This document shows, in pieces, positions 6,806 through 13,587 of a stretch of 16,581 bases of DNA; positions within the stretch are counted from its first letter, which is position 1; the number at the start of each line of letters is the position of its first letter. Origin of the DNA: JAAFHS01 sp046049665 (GTDB lineage: Bacteria; Pseudomonadota; Alphaproteobacteria; Rhodobacterales; Rhodobacteraceae); NCBI GenBank assembly GCA_046049665.1, contig JBJOQW010000086.1, positions 1-16,581 of the forward strand. The letters run 5' to 3'. A program made the position numbers and the translations under genes. Below the pieces are notes generated by a model. That model was not told where the DNA came from. It did not search any database and worked only from the letters and a program-made list of their open reading frames with translations.

Positions 6806-7537
6806 ATGTCAGTCTGGGAATATGCCAATCCGAAACGCTTCATGGACACCTCTGCAAAGGTGCTGCCCTGGATTGCCGCCTTCGCCGCGCTGTGCCTGAC
6901 CGTAGGCTTGATCTGGGGGTTTTTCTTCACGCCAGATGATTACAAGCAGGGCAGCACGGTGCGCATCATCTATCTGCATGTGCCTGCCGCCATGATGGCC
7001 ATCAATGCATGGGTCATGATGCTGGTCGCCAGCCTGATCTGGCTGATCCGCCGCCACCATGTATCGGCCCTTGCCGCCCGTGCTGCTGCCCCCGTTGGCC
7101 TGACATTCACGCTGATCGCGCTGATCACGGGTGCCCTCTGGGGCCAGCCCATGTGGGGAACATGGTGGGCGTGGGATCCGCGCCTGACCTCGTTCCTGAT
7201 CCTGTTTCTGTTCTATCTGGGCTACATCGCGCTGTGGTCAGCCATCGAGGATGCTGACGCCGCCGCTGACCTGACATCGGTGCTGTGCCTTGTGGGGTCG
7301 GTCTTTGCGCTGCTGTCACGCTATGCGGTGAACTTCTGGAATCAGGGCCTGCATCAGGGTGCGTCGCTCAGCCTGGACAAGGAAGAGAACGTGGCCGATG
7401 TGTTCTGGGTGCCGCTTCTGGTGTGCATCGCGGGCTTTGTGCTGTTGTTCGTGGCCCTTGTGCTGCTGCGCACCCGCACCGAAATTCGTGCCCGCCGGTT
7501 GCAGGCGTTGCTCATGCGCGAACGGATGGCCGCATGA
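6806..7537 (+). CDS. ccmC: Heme-handling protein CcmC
   Basis: Encodes 243 residues with six predicted membrane helices. CcmC presents heme to CcmE on the periplasmic side of the inner membrane. The tryptophan-rich WWD motif is clear at 112-129 (WGQPMWGTWWAWDPRLTS), and the two flanking histidines that axially ligand heme are His58 in YLHVPAA and His183 in GLHQGAS, matching positions 60 and 184 in E. coli CcmC. AGG within TAGGTAA at 6794-6800 is the ribosome-binding site, about 7-8 bases before the ATG. The stop overlaps the ccmD ATG (ATGA). Confidence 0.96.
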   Translation: MSVWEYANPKRFMDTSAKVLPWIAAFAALCLTVGLIWGFFFTPDDYKQGSTVRIIYLHVPAAMMAINAWVMMLVASLIWLIRRHHVSALAARAAAPVGLTFTLIALITGALWGQPMWGTWWAWDPRLTSFLILFLFYLGYIALWSAIEDADAAADLTSVLCLVGSVFALLSRYAVNFWNQGLHQGASLSLDKEENVADVFWVPLLVCIAGFVLLFVALVLLRTRTEIRARRLQALLMRERMAA

Positions 7538-7692
7538 CACCTGATCTGGGAAAATATGCCGTGCCCGTGCTGGGGTCTTATGCGGCCACACTGCTGCTGC
7601 TGGCAGCACTTGTCGGGCTGACCCTGTGGCGCGCGGCCCGCATGCGCCGCGCCTTGGCCGAAGCTGAAGCGCGGGCGGGCAAGGCACCATGA
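7534..7692 (+). CDS. ccmD: Heme exporter small subunit CcmD
   Basis: Encodes only 52 residues. It has the CcmD pattern: a short N-terminus with GKYAVPVLGSYA, one membrane helix (about 10-32), then a basic RAARMRRAL stretch and an Ala/Glu-rich tail. CcmD stabilises CcmC-CcmE and is needed to release holo-CcmE. Both ends overlap neighbours by ATGA (ccmC upstream, ccmG downstream), so position and size support the call as much as sequence does. Confidence 0.92.
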   Translation: MTPDLGKYAVPVLGSYAATLLLLAALVGLTLWRAARMRRALAEAEARAGKAP

Positions 7693-8225
7693 ACCGCCTG
7701 CTGATGCTATTGCCGCCGGTGCTGTTTGCCGCCTTGGCGCTTGCGTTCTACGTGGGCATGCAGCGCCAGAACCCGAATGATCTGCCATCTACCCGCGTGG
7801 GACAAATGGCCCCGCCCATCACCGAAGAACGCCTGAACGATATTCCGGGCCTGACGGCGGCCGATCTGCAGACGGGGCAGGTGACGATTGTGAATTTCTG
7901 GGCCAGCTGGTGCCCGCCTTGCCGCGCGGAACACCCGGTGCTGAAGCAGATGACGGCAGATGGTTTGCGCGTGGCGGGCGTGAACATCAAGGATCAGGCT
8001 GATACGGCTGCGGCCTATCTGGCCGAAGACGGCAATCCGTTCTTTGCCATGGCCTTTGATCCGCGCGGACGCACGGCGATTGATTGGGGTGTGACGGCAC
8101 CACCGGAAACCTTCATCATCGGCGGTGACGGCACGGTGCTGTTTCGCTTTCAGGGGCCGCTGGTTGGCAGCGATTACGAACAACGCTTTCTACCCGCGCT
8201 GGATGCCGCCTTGGGCGGATCATAG
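7689..8225 (+). CDS. ccmG: Thiol:disulfide interchange protein CcmG (DsbE/CycY)
   Basis: Encodes 178 residues. It is a membrane-anchored periplasmic thioredoxin that keeps apocytochrome c or CcmH thiols reduced before heme attachment. An N-terminal signal anchor (about 3-22) leads into a thioredoxin fold with the active site FWASWCPPCRAEHP (Cys75 and Cys78). The family's GVTAPPETFII segment with the cis-proline (Pro139) and Glu140 follows. It ends the ccmABCDG run; ccmE, ccmF and ccmH are not in the window. Its TAG overlaps the stop of the convergent GNAT gene by 6 bases, so no terminator fits between them. Confidence 0.95.
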   Translation: MNRLLMLLPPVLFAALALAFYVGMQRQNPNDLPSTRVGQMAPPITEERLNDIPGLTAADLQTGQVTIVNFWASWCPPCRAEHPVLKQMTADGLRVAGVNIKDQADTAAAYLAEDGNPFFAMAFDPRGRTAIDWGVTAPPETFIIGGDGTVLFRFQGPLVGSDYEQRFLPALDAALGGS

Positions 8226-8663
8226 TTTCAGCCGATAGCGGATATGCCCGTCTGACGGCACATAACTGTCATGGAGCGCGCGGGCACGAGTGTTGCCTTC
8301 GTCGGTGTGCCAGTAAAGCCTATGCCAGCCTTTGGCGCGCGCAATCGCCACGAGATCGTCAATCAAGGCACGCCCCAGCCCCTGCCCACGTGCCCGGTCA
8401 TCCACGAACAGGTCTTCCAGATAGCAGTCATAGCCTGCGACCCAAGTGGAGGGGTGATGCAGATGCAAGGCAAAGCCCATGGGCACCCCGTCCAGCAGGG
8501 CAAGACGGCCGGTCATCGGGCTGTCGGGTGACATCAGCCTTGTCCAAGTGGCCTTGGTCACCTCCTCTGCAAGGCTGACGTTGTAGTAGTGCAGATAGGC
8601 CTGCCACAGCGGCAGGAAAGCCGCATGATGATCGGGTGCAAGGTCGATAATCGTGATGGCCAT
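8220..8663 (-). CDS. GNAT family N-acetyltransferase
   Basis: Encodes 147 residues. The acetyl-CoA pyrophosphate loop is visible as DDRARGQGLGRAL (88-100), preceded by the beta-strand YLEDLFVD (81-88). The C-terminal ARALHDSYVPSDGHIRYRLKL region (128-147, described in part) resembles small GNATs that acetylate amines or amino acids; no substrate can be named. AAAGG on the minus strand about 7 bases before the ATG supports this start. It is the last of five minus-strand genes and lies 72 bases after the endonuclease-like gene. Confidence 0.9.
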   Translation of the reverse strand: MAITIIDLAPDHHAAFLPLWQAYLHYYNVSLAEEVTKATWTRLMSPDSPMTGRLALLDGVPMGFALHLHHPSTWVAGYDCYLEDLFVDDRARGQGLGRALIDDLVAIARAKGWHRLYWHTDEGNTRARALHDSYVPSDGHIRYRLKL

Positions 8664-8735
8664 GGGGCACCTTTCGCTGGGTCAGCGCGGGCCTGTGGCC
8701 TGACGCCTGTCGCAGGCAAGGTAGAACCGCAATCC

Positions 8736-9842
8736 CTAGGCGATATCAACCCAGATCGCGTGATGGTCTGACGCCGCATGGATTTTTCGCTGCAGTTCGG
8801 GGTACACCGGCCAGCGTTTGGGGCGCGATCCCGGCCATGCCCCCATGCGGAACAGTCCCGCACCGGTGATCCGGTCAAACAGGGGTTGGGTCAGCAGGAT
8901 ATAGTCGATCTTGTCATCATCATTGCCCAAAGCATAGGTGCCCTGACCGGCAAAGGCCCCTGTATCAAAGGTCGGATGTTCGGACACATCGCGCAAACCG
9001 GCCTGAAACAGCGGCGCCAGCGGGGCCGAATCCGGTGTGTCGTTCAAATCGCCCATGACGGTGATGTTGGCAAACCCTTCGGCCTGCAGGCGCGCGACAT
9101 ACCCCGCAACCGCCTGCGCCTGCGCCCGCCTGCGGCGATTATTGTCGGCCGGGTTACCAAAACCCTTGGACTTGAAATGGTTGACCAGCACCCAGATCAC
9201 CTCACCACCCGGCGTGGTCACAGCATATTCCGGGCAATCCCGGCTGAAGATCGGCGCATCCGGGCCCCCGTCAGCCACATGGCTGCGCATTGCCCCGATG
9301 TCATAGCCCGCCTTGGTCATCAGACCCACATCAATGCCGCGCGCATCATTGCCGTCGATCAGCATGATGTTGGGGTAGGGGGCACCGCCCACTGCGCCCA
9401 GGACCTGTGTGCTGAAATGGCTCAGGGCGATGCGGTCTTCCGCCTCGACCACGGCCAGAATATCGGCATCCATGTCGCGGATCACCCGGCCGGTGTTCAG
9501 CATGGCTGTTTCGTTCACCGCCGCCTTGCGCAGCTCGACCCAGCCAATCCAGTCATCCCGCCCGTCCGCCACAACCTCAAGCCCGCTGTTGCGCCGCGCC
9601 ACAAGGGATCCGCGATTGCGCCGCAAGATCACGTAGGGCCCGGTATCGCTGGCTGACAGGCCAAGGGTCGTCAGAAGGGTGATGATGCGGGTTTTGTCAG
9701 CTGCAGAATAGACCGGTTGCTCCAGCAGATCGGTCAGCGTGGCCACTGCATCCAGCACCGGGCGGCCTTCGTTCCAGTCATCAAGGTTCATCACACTTGC
9801 GCGGTTGAACAGGTTTTCCACGTTGAAACTGGCAAGGCGCAT
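8736..9842 (-). CDS. Endonuclease/exonuclease/phosphatase family protein
   Basis: Encodes 368 residues from the ATG at 9842. It has the metal-dependent DNase I-like fold order: RLASFNVENLF with Asn7, ILAVVEAED with Glu133, LVNHFKSK with His222, VMGDLND with Asp265/Asn267 and the terminal SDHHAIW with Asp359/His360. All key catalytic positions are present. No signal peptide is visible, so it is probably cytoplasmic. The fold cleaves phosphodiesters in DNA, RNA, lipids or small molecules; the substrate is unknown. AAAAGGGG before the ATG fixes the start, although the same frame stays open much further upstream across the MFS gene, where its translation is not protein-like. It lies 77 bases downstream of the MFS gene on the same strand. 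Confidence 0.88.
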   Translation of the reverse strand: MRLASFNVENLFNRASVMNLDDWNEGRPVLDAVATLTDLLEQPVYSAADKTRIITLLTTLGLSASDTGPYVILRRNRGSLVARRNSGLEVVADGRDDWIGWVELRKAAVNETAMLNTGRVIRDMDADILAVVEAEDRIALSHFSTQVLGAVGGAPYPNIMLIDGNDARGIDVGLMTKAGYDIGAMRSHVADGGPDAPIFSRDCPEYAVTTPGGEVIWVLVNHFKSKGFGNPADNNRRRRAQAQAVAGYVARLQAEGFANITVMGDLNDTPDSAPLAPLFQAGLRDVSEHPTFDTGAFAGQGTYALGNDDDKIDYILLTQPLFDRITGAGLFRMGAWPGSRPKRWPVYPELQRKIHAASDHHAIWVDIA

Positions 9843-9919
9843 GGCGTTCCCCTTTTCTGGCAGATGCTGGCCAAAGCCTAGCACAGCCCGCGGGGCGAAG
9901 ATGTGAATATCTGATGAAA

Positions 9920-11140
9920 TCAGGCGTTGCGCGGGCGCAGCGACAGCCAGATCAGTGACGCACCCGCCAGCACCAGAAACGGGATCATCGCCATGTTGAC
10001 CGCGTGCCAGCCATCTACGACCGAGCTGCCAGAGCAATTCATCAACCCGCCCGAGGACAGGCTGGCCAGCGTCACCCCGCCGAACACGATGAAATCGTTC
10101 ATCCCCTGCATGCGCCCGCGTTCGGCCGGCGTATGGCTGGCCGTCAGCATGGCCGTGGCGCCGATAAAGCCGAAATTCCAGCCCAGACCCAAAAGGATCA
10201 GCGCGCCAAAGAAATTGATCAGGTCCACGCCGACAAAGGCCACAACGCCAGACAGCGTCAGGATGGCAAGGCCCACGCCCACGACGCGTTCCGCGCCAAA
10301 GCGCGCAATCAGATGCCCGGTGAAAAAGCTGGGCGCATACATGGCCAGCACGTGGAACATCACCACATCGGCGGCATTGCCCTTGGTAAAGCCGCAGCCC
10401 ACCACGGCGATGGGCGATGATGTCATCATCAGGTTCATCAGCGCATAGCTGACCGTGGCACAGATCACCGCCACAGCAATGCGCGGCGTGGTCAGCAGTT
10501 CCCACCGCGTGCGCGCCGGGCCGTCACTGGCCTTTGCCGCGACCGGGGCAGGGGTCTGCAGGAAGGCAAACAGGAACACGCCAAGTGCGTTCAGCGCGAT
10601 CACCGTCAGGTAGGTTCCCAGAAACGGGATCACCATCGCCTCGGCCGTGACCTTGACCAGTTGTGGCCCCACCACGGCTGAAAGCAGCCCACCCGCCATG
10701 ACATAGGAAATCGCCTTTGGCCGGAAGGCATCTGACGCGCTATCCGTGGCGGCAAAGCGGAAAAAACCTTGGGCAGACATGTAGATGCCGGTAAACAGCG
10801 CGCCAAGCACGAACAATTCAAAGCTGCGGATATACAGCCCATAGGCGCTGATCACAGCGCCAAGGGCACCGCCCATTGTGCCCGCCACAAAGCCCGCGCG
10901 CCGTCCGAACCGCGCCATGAAAGCCGACAGCGGGTTGGCGGCCAACATTGACCCCAGCACCATGGCCGTGATCGGCAGCGTGGCCCAGCATGGATTTGTG
11001 GCCAGGGTTGATCCTGCAAGACCGGCAATCGTGAAGACCATAGGCAATTGCGCGCCGATGATGGCTTGCGCTGCCACAAGCACAAGAACATTGCGCCGCG
11101 CGACGCTGTCATTTTGCTGCTGAATGGCGGGATTGCTCAT
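9920..11140 (-). CDS. Major facilitator superfamily transporter
   Basis: Encodes 406 residues with about twelve predicted membrane helices in two halves joined by a polar loop (about 205-220). The loop between helices 2 and 3 carries MARFGRRAGF (75-84), the MFS motif A region. FRFAATDSASDAFRPKAISYV (127-147, split for description) and GGLLSAVVGP (150-159) resemble MFS_1 permeases found across proteobacteria; the equivalent motif A in the second half is LIARFGAERVVG. The cargo cannot be predicted. No strong Shine-Dalgarno precedes the ATG, so the start is less certain than its neighbours. It may share a transcript with the downstream nuclease-fold gene. Confidence 0.88.
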   Translation of the reverse strand: MSNPAIQQQNDSVARRNVLVLVAAQAIIGAQLPMVFTIAGLAGSTLATNPCWATLPITAMVLGSMLAANPLSAFMARFGRRAGFVAGTMGGALGAVISAYGLYIRSFELFVLGALFTGIYMSAQGFFRFAATDSASDAFRPKAISYVMAGGLLSAVVGPQLVKVTAEAMVIPFLGTYLTVIALNALGVFLFAFLQTPAPVAAKASDGPARTRWELLTTPRIAVAVICATVSYALMNLMMTSSPIAVVGCGFTKGNAADVVMFHVLAMYAPSFFTGHLIARFGAERVVGVGLAILTLSGVVAFVGVDLINFFGALILLGLGWNFGFIGATAMLTASHTPAERGRMQGMNDFIVFGGVTLASLSSGGLMNCSGSSVVDGWHAVNMAMIPFLVLAGASLIWLSLRPRNA

Positions 11141-11220
11141 GCCACAGGCTTAGGGGGCGCAGATCGGCGGAGCAAGGGGCAAAGCTGTATCCGTTACAAT
11201 CCCCGCCCCGCTTTATCCGG

Positions 11221-11775
11221 TCAGGGAATGATCCGCGTGTATTTCGTGCCACCCAGCGTGGCCCCTGCAATCAGCCCCTGCTGGCCAAAGACAAGCGCGA
11301 TGACCGGGTCAATCTCGGTAGTTTCCTTGCCGATCGTTGCGCCCTGTTCTGGCGTCGCATAGCGGATGTCCGCGCTGGCCGCCCAGCCTTGCGATCGGCG
11401 GAAATCGCCCAAGGCCTGCTCGGTCATGAAGAACAGCGCATGGGCATATTGCTGCGCCCCGATCTGCAAGCCCACCGTGGCCTTGGCCGAAGAATAATAA
11501 TCAACCGTGACATCCCGAATGCGCAGGGCACCCCTGCCAAAGGCCCCGCCGACCCCAAAGCCTGCTTCGGTTACCAGCGGCATGTACAGCACACCCGCTG
11601 CGCGCGTGGCCAGATCCCTTGTGCCCGGATACTGGGTTTGCAGAAAGTCGCGCGTTGCATCGACGCGGGCATCCAGCCGCTGAGCGCCGTCACTGCCCAC
11701 GCCATTGCCACACCCGGCCAGCAACGCCGCTGCACCGCCGCCAATCAGAAATTGCCGCCTTGAATGGGGTATCAT
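11221..11775 (-). CDS. SYLF/YSC84-domain lipoprotein with a Tat-like signal
   Basis: Encodes 184 residues. The N-terminus has SRRQFLIG (5-12), a twin-arginine signal with the S-R-R-x-F-L pattern, then a hydrophobic stretch and the lipobox LLAGC with Cys22, so it is predicted to be exported, possibly folded, and lipidated. The mature part carries the SYLF (YSC84, DUF500) domain: GVLYMPLVTEAGFGVGG (61-77), YYSSAKATVGLQIGAQ and HALFFMTEQALGDF, ending GLIAGATLGGTKYTRI. In eukaryotes the domain binds lipids or actin; the bacterial role is poorly known. The ribosome-binding site AAAGGGCGG is close before the ATG. It lies 143 bases downstream of hemB and has its own promoter candidate. Confidence 0.85.
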   Translation of the reverse strand: MIPHSRRQFLIGGGAAALLAGCGNGVGSDGAQRLDARVDATRDFLQTQYPGTRDLATRAAGVLYMPLVTEAGFGVGGAFGRGALRIRDVTVDYYSSAKATVGLQIGAQQYAHALFFMTEQALGDFRRSQGWAASADIRYATPEQGATIGKETTEIDPVIALVFGQQGLIAGATLGGTKYTRIIP

Positions 11776-11827
11776 CGTCCGCCCTTTGCCTCTGCCATGG
11801 GCCTCTCATGCGGGCCCGTTGAGGTAC

Positions 11828-11856
11828 AGATTAAACTGCTTTTGCCGCCTTGTCAC
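11828..11856 (-). promoter_or_regulatory. Candidate promoter for the SYLF lipoprotein gene
   Basis: On the minus strand GTGACA (11851-11856) is followed after 17 bases by TAATCT (11828-11833); the overlapping TTTAAT (11830-11835) is a better -10 but with 15-base spacing. The -35 overlaps one arm of the inverted repeat at 11846-11899. The start codon is about 53 bases downstream. Confidence 0.35.
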
Positions 11857-11899
11857 CTGTCCTGCCAGCCCTGCGCGGGGCACTGCCCATGACAAGGCG
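11846..11899. repeat. Perfect 10-bp inverted repeat with a 34-base centre, hemB/SYLF gap
   Basis: CGCCTTGTCA (11846-11855) and TGACAAGGCG (11890-11899) are exact complements. The pair fills the gap between the hemB stop (11919) and the SYLF start. It could form a long-looped hairpin at the hemB 3' end or be a two-site operator over the SYLF promoter. No T-run follows the hairpin on the minus strand, so it is not a standard terminator. Confidence 0.5.
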
Positions 11900-11918
11900 A
11901 TGCTGCCGCGCCAAGGGG

Positions 11919-12920
11919 TCAGCGTTGCGTTAGCAATCGCGCTGCGCGCGGGGCAAAATAGGTCAGAATGCCGTCACAGCCGGCGCGTTTGAAACCAAGC
12001 AGGCTTTCCATCATGGTGCGATCCCCGTCGATCCAGCCGTTCTGCGCCGCGGCCTGGATCATCGCATATTCGCCGGACACCTGATAGGCAAAGGTCGGCG
12101 CACCAAAGGCATCTTTAACCCGGCGGCAGATATCAAGATAAGGCATGCCCGGCTTGACCATCACCATGTCCGCACCTTCGCGCAGGTCACGCTCGATCAG
12201 GCGAAGCGCCTCGTCCGAATTGCCCGGATGCATCTGATAGGTCAGCTTGTCACCTTTCAACGCCCCCGAGGCCCCAACCGCATCGCGGAATGGCCCGTAG
12301 AACGCAGAAGCATACTTTGCCGCGTAAGACAGGATCGCCACATCCTTGTGGCCCGCCGCCTCCAGCGCTGTGCGCATGGCGCCGATCCGGCCATCCATCA
12401 TATCGGACGGGCCAAGAATATCGGCCCCGGCCTGGGCCTGCGCCAGCGACATCTTTACCAATGCCTCAATGGTTTCGTCATTCAGGATCACGCCATCCCG
12501 CACCAACCCGTCATGACCAAGCGCATTATAGGGGTCCAGTGCGACGTCTGTCATCACTGCGACCTCGGGCACAGCCGCCTTGATGGCCCGGATAGCACGA
12601 TTGGCCAGGTTTTCGGGATTCCACGCCTCGGCACAATCGACCGTCTTCAGGGCAGGGTCGGTGTATGGAAACAGGCAAATGGCCGGAATACCCAACGTGA
12701 CCGCCTCTGTGGCCGCCTGCACGATCAGGTCAATCGACAGCCGTTCCACCCCTGGCATGGATGCCACAGATTCACGAACACCCACGCCATCGCGCACGAA
12801 CAAGGGCCAGATCAGATCGCCCACGCTCAGGCTGTGCTGCTGCGTCAGGCTGCGCAGGGCAGGGGTACGCCGCATGCGGCGAAAGCGTGCAGCAGGTGTC
12901 GGGGCAGAAATCGGGCGCAT
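11919..12920 (-). CDS. hemB: Delta-aminolevulinic acid dehydratase (porphobilinogen synthase)
   Basis: Encodes 333 residues from the ATG at 12920, a normal HemB length. It condenses two 5-aminolevulinate molecules to porphobilinogen in tetrapyrrole synthesis, in the cytoplasm. The two Schiff-base lysines are Lys202 in SYAAKYASAFYGPFRDA and Lys256 in MVMVKPGMPYLDI. The segment DVALDPYNALGHDG (125-138) has Ala127, Asp129 and Asp137 where zinc-type enzymes have three cysteines, so this is the cysteine-free, magnesium-responsive class known in many alphaproteobacteria and pseudomonads. The open frame continues upstream across the divergent gene, but RPISAPTPAARFRRMRRTP is the usual N-terminus. 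Only a weak ribosome-binding site is seen. Confidence 0.96.
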   Translation of the reverse strand: MRPISAPTPAARFRRMRRTPALRSLTQQHSLSVGDLIWPLFVRDGVGVRESVASMPGVERLSIDLIVQAATEAVTLGIPAICLFPYTDPALKTVDCAEAWNPENLANRAIRAIKAAVPEVAVMTDVALDPYNALGHDGLVRDGVILNDETIEALVKMSLAQAQAGADILGPSDMMDGRIGAMRTALEAAGHKDVAILSYAAKYASAFYGPFRDAVGASGALKGDKLTYQMHPGNSDEALRLIERDLREGADMVMVKPGMPYLDICRRVKDAFGAPTFAYQVSGEYAMIQAAAQNGWIDGDRTMMESLLGFKRAGCDGILTYFAPRAARLLTQR

Positions 12921-13030
12921 AGGGTGGACTTTCAGCTGGCATGTCTGGCGAAACGGGGGCTTGCAGAGCCTGCCCTTGCCTGCCATGGAAAGAACCGCGC
13001 CTGCAAGAGTTACCATGGCGCGGGCCGAAC

Positions 13031-13036
13031 AAGGAG
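13031..13036 (+). promoter_or_regulatory. Strong Shine-Dalgarno AAGGAG selecting a TTG start
   Basis: AAGGAG lies 8 bases before the TTG at 13045. No ATG in the frame nearby has such a site, so it decides the start of the four-helix membrane protein. Confidence 0.75.
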
Positions 13037-13044
13037 CTGTCGCG

Positions 13045-13575
13045 TTGCAATGGTATGATACCCTTTTCGAAGTGATCGACATGCGGTCGTTTTCGAACCT
13101 GTGGTACTGGATCGGGCTTGCGGTACTGTGGTCAACAACCAGCCATTGGGTGCTGGGCGTGCCGTTTGACATGGTCACGCGTGCGCGCCGCGCCGGAGGG
13201 ACCCTGTCCACCGATATGGAGACGCTGGCCCATATCAACGTGAACCGGCTTTTGTACATCGCGCGCACGGCAGGTACGTGGCTGGTGGGGATTATCGCCT
13301 TTTTCCTTGTGATGCTTGGCATTCTTGGCTTTGTGTATGACATCGAATTTGCCCAGGCCGTGCTCTTCATGGCGGCGCCGATGACGCTGGTGGGATATGT
13401 CTCTTACCGCACCGCCCTTGCCGTGGCCGCCGAAGACAGCCGGGGGGCCGCCCTTGTGCGCAGGATCACCCGCTGCAGGATGGTGGTTCAGGTGATCGGC
13501 ATGTTTTCCATTCTGCTCACGTCGATGTTCGGCATGTGGCAAAACCTGAATACCCTGACCTTTCCCGGCTATTGA
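13045..13575 (+). CDS. Uncharacterised four-helix membrane protein before mfd (TTG start)
   Basis: Encodes 176 residues. I do not know its function. The N-terminus QWYDTLFEVIDMRSFSNLWYW is followed by four predicted membrane helices (about 19-39, 78-99, 103-124 and 146-166), with a basic loop VTRARRAGG at 44-52 and a positively charged stretch RRITRCR at 139-145. Similar proteins in Rhodobacterales have, as far as I recall, been labelled component of SufBCD complex; nothing in this sequence supports an iron-sulfur role and no suf gene is nearby. The TTG start is chosen because AAGGAG is 8 bases upstream; an in-frame ATG at 13015 has no such site. mfd begins 12 bases after its stop in the same reading frame, so the two are probably co-transcribed. 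hemB diverges on the other side. Confidence 0.82.
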   Translation: MQWYDTLFEVIDMRSFSNLWYWIGLAVLWSTTSHWVLGVPFDMVTRARRAGGTLSTDMETLAHINVNRLLYIARTAGTWLVGIIAFFLVMLGILGFVYDIEFAQAVLFMAAPMTLVGYVSYRTALAVAAEDSRGAALVRRITRCRMVVQVIGMFSILLTSMFGMWQNLNTLTFPGY

Positions 13576-13587
13576 CCGCAGGCATAC

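Noticed and set aside
8248..8258. Small hairpin CCGTC-T-GACGG just after ccmG, considered as the ccm terminator
   Set aside because: The stem is only 5 bp with a one-base loop, no T-run follows, and it lies inside the GNAT coding sequence.
9843..10505. Upstream extension of the endonuclease-like frame to 589 codons
   Set aside because: The extra part lies on the same strand as the MFS gene in another frame and does not look like protein. A strong ribosome-binding site precedes the ATG at 9842, where the DNase I-fold N-terminus begins.
12983..13018. Two CCATGG sites exactly 30 bases apart in the hemB divergent gap
   Set aside because: The 6-base palindrome is common in GC-rich DNA, and the sites carry no further shared flanking sequence.
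12580..13044. Upstream extension of the membrane-protein frame to 331 codons
   Set aside because: The extra part lies opposite hemB and is Arg-rich and unstructured. The AAGGAG site 8 bases before TTG 13045 marks the real start.
12921..13370. Upstream extension of the hemB frame to 483 codons
   Set aside because: The extension runs opposite the four-helix membrane protein, and HemB proteins begin near the MRPISAPTPAAR sequence at 12920.
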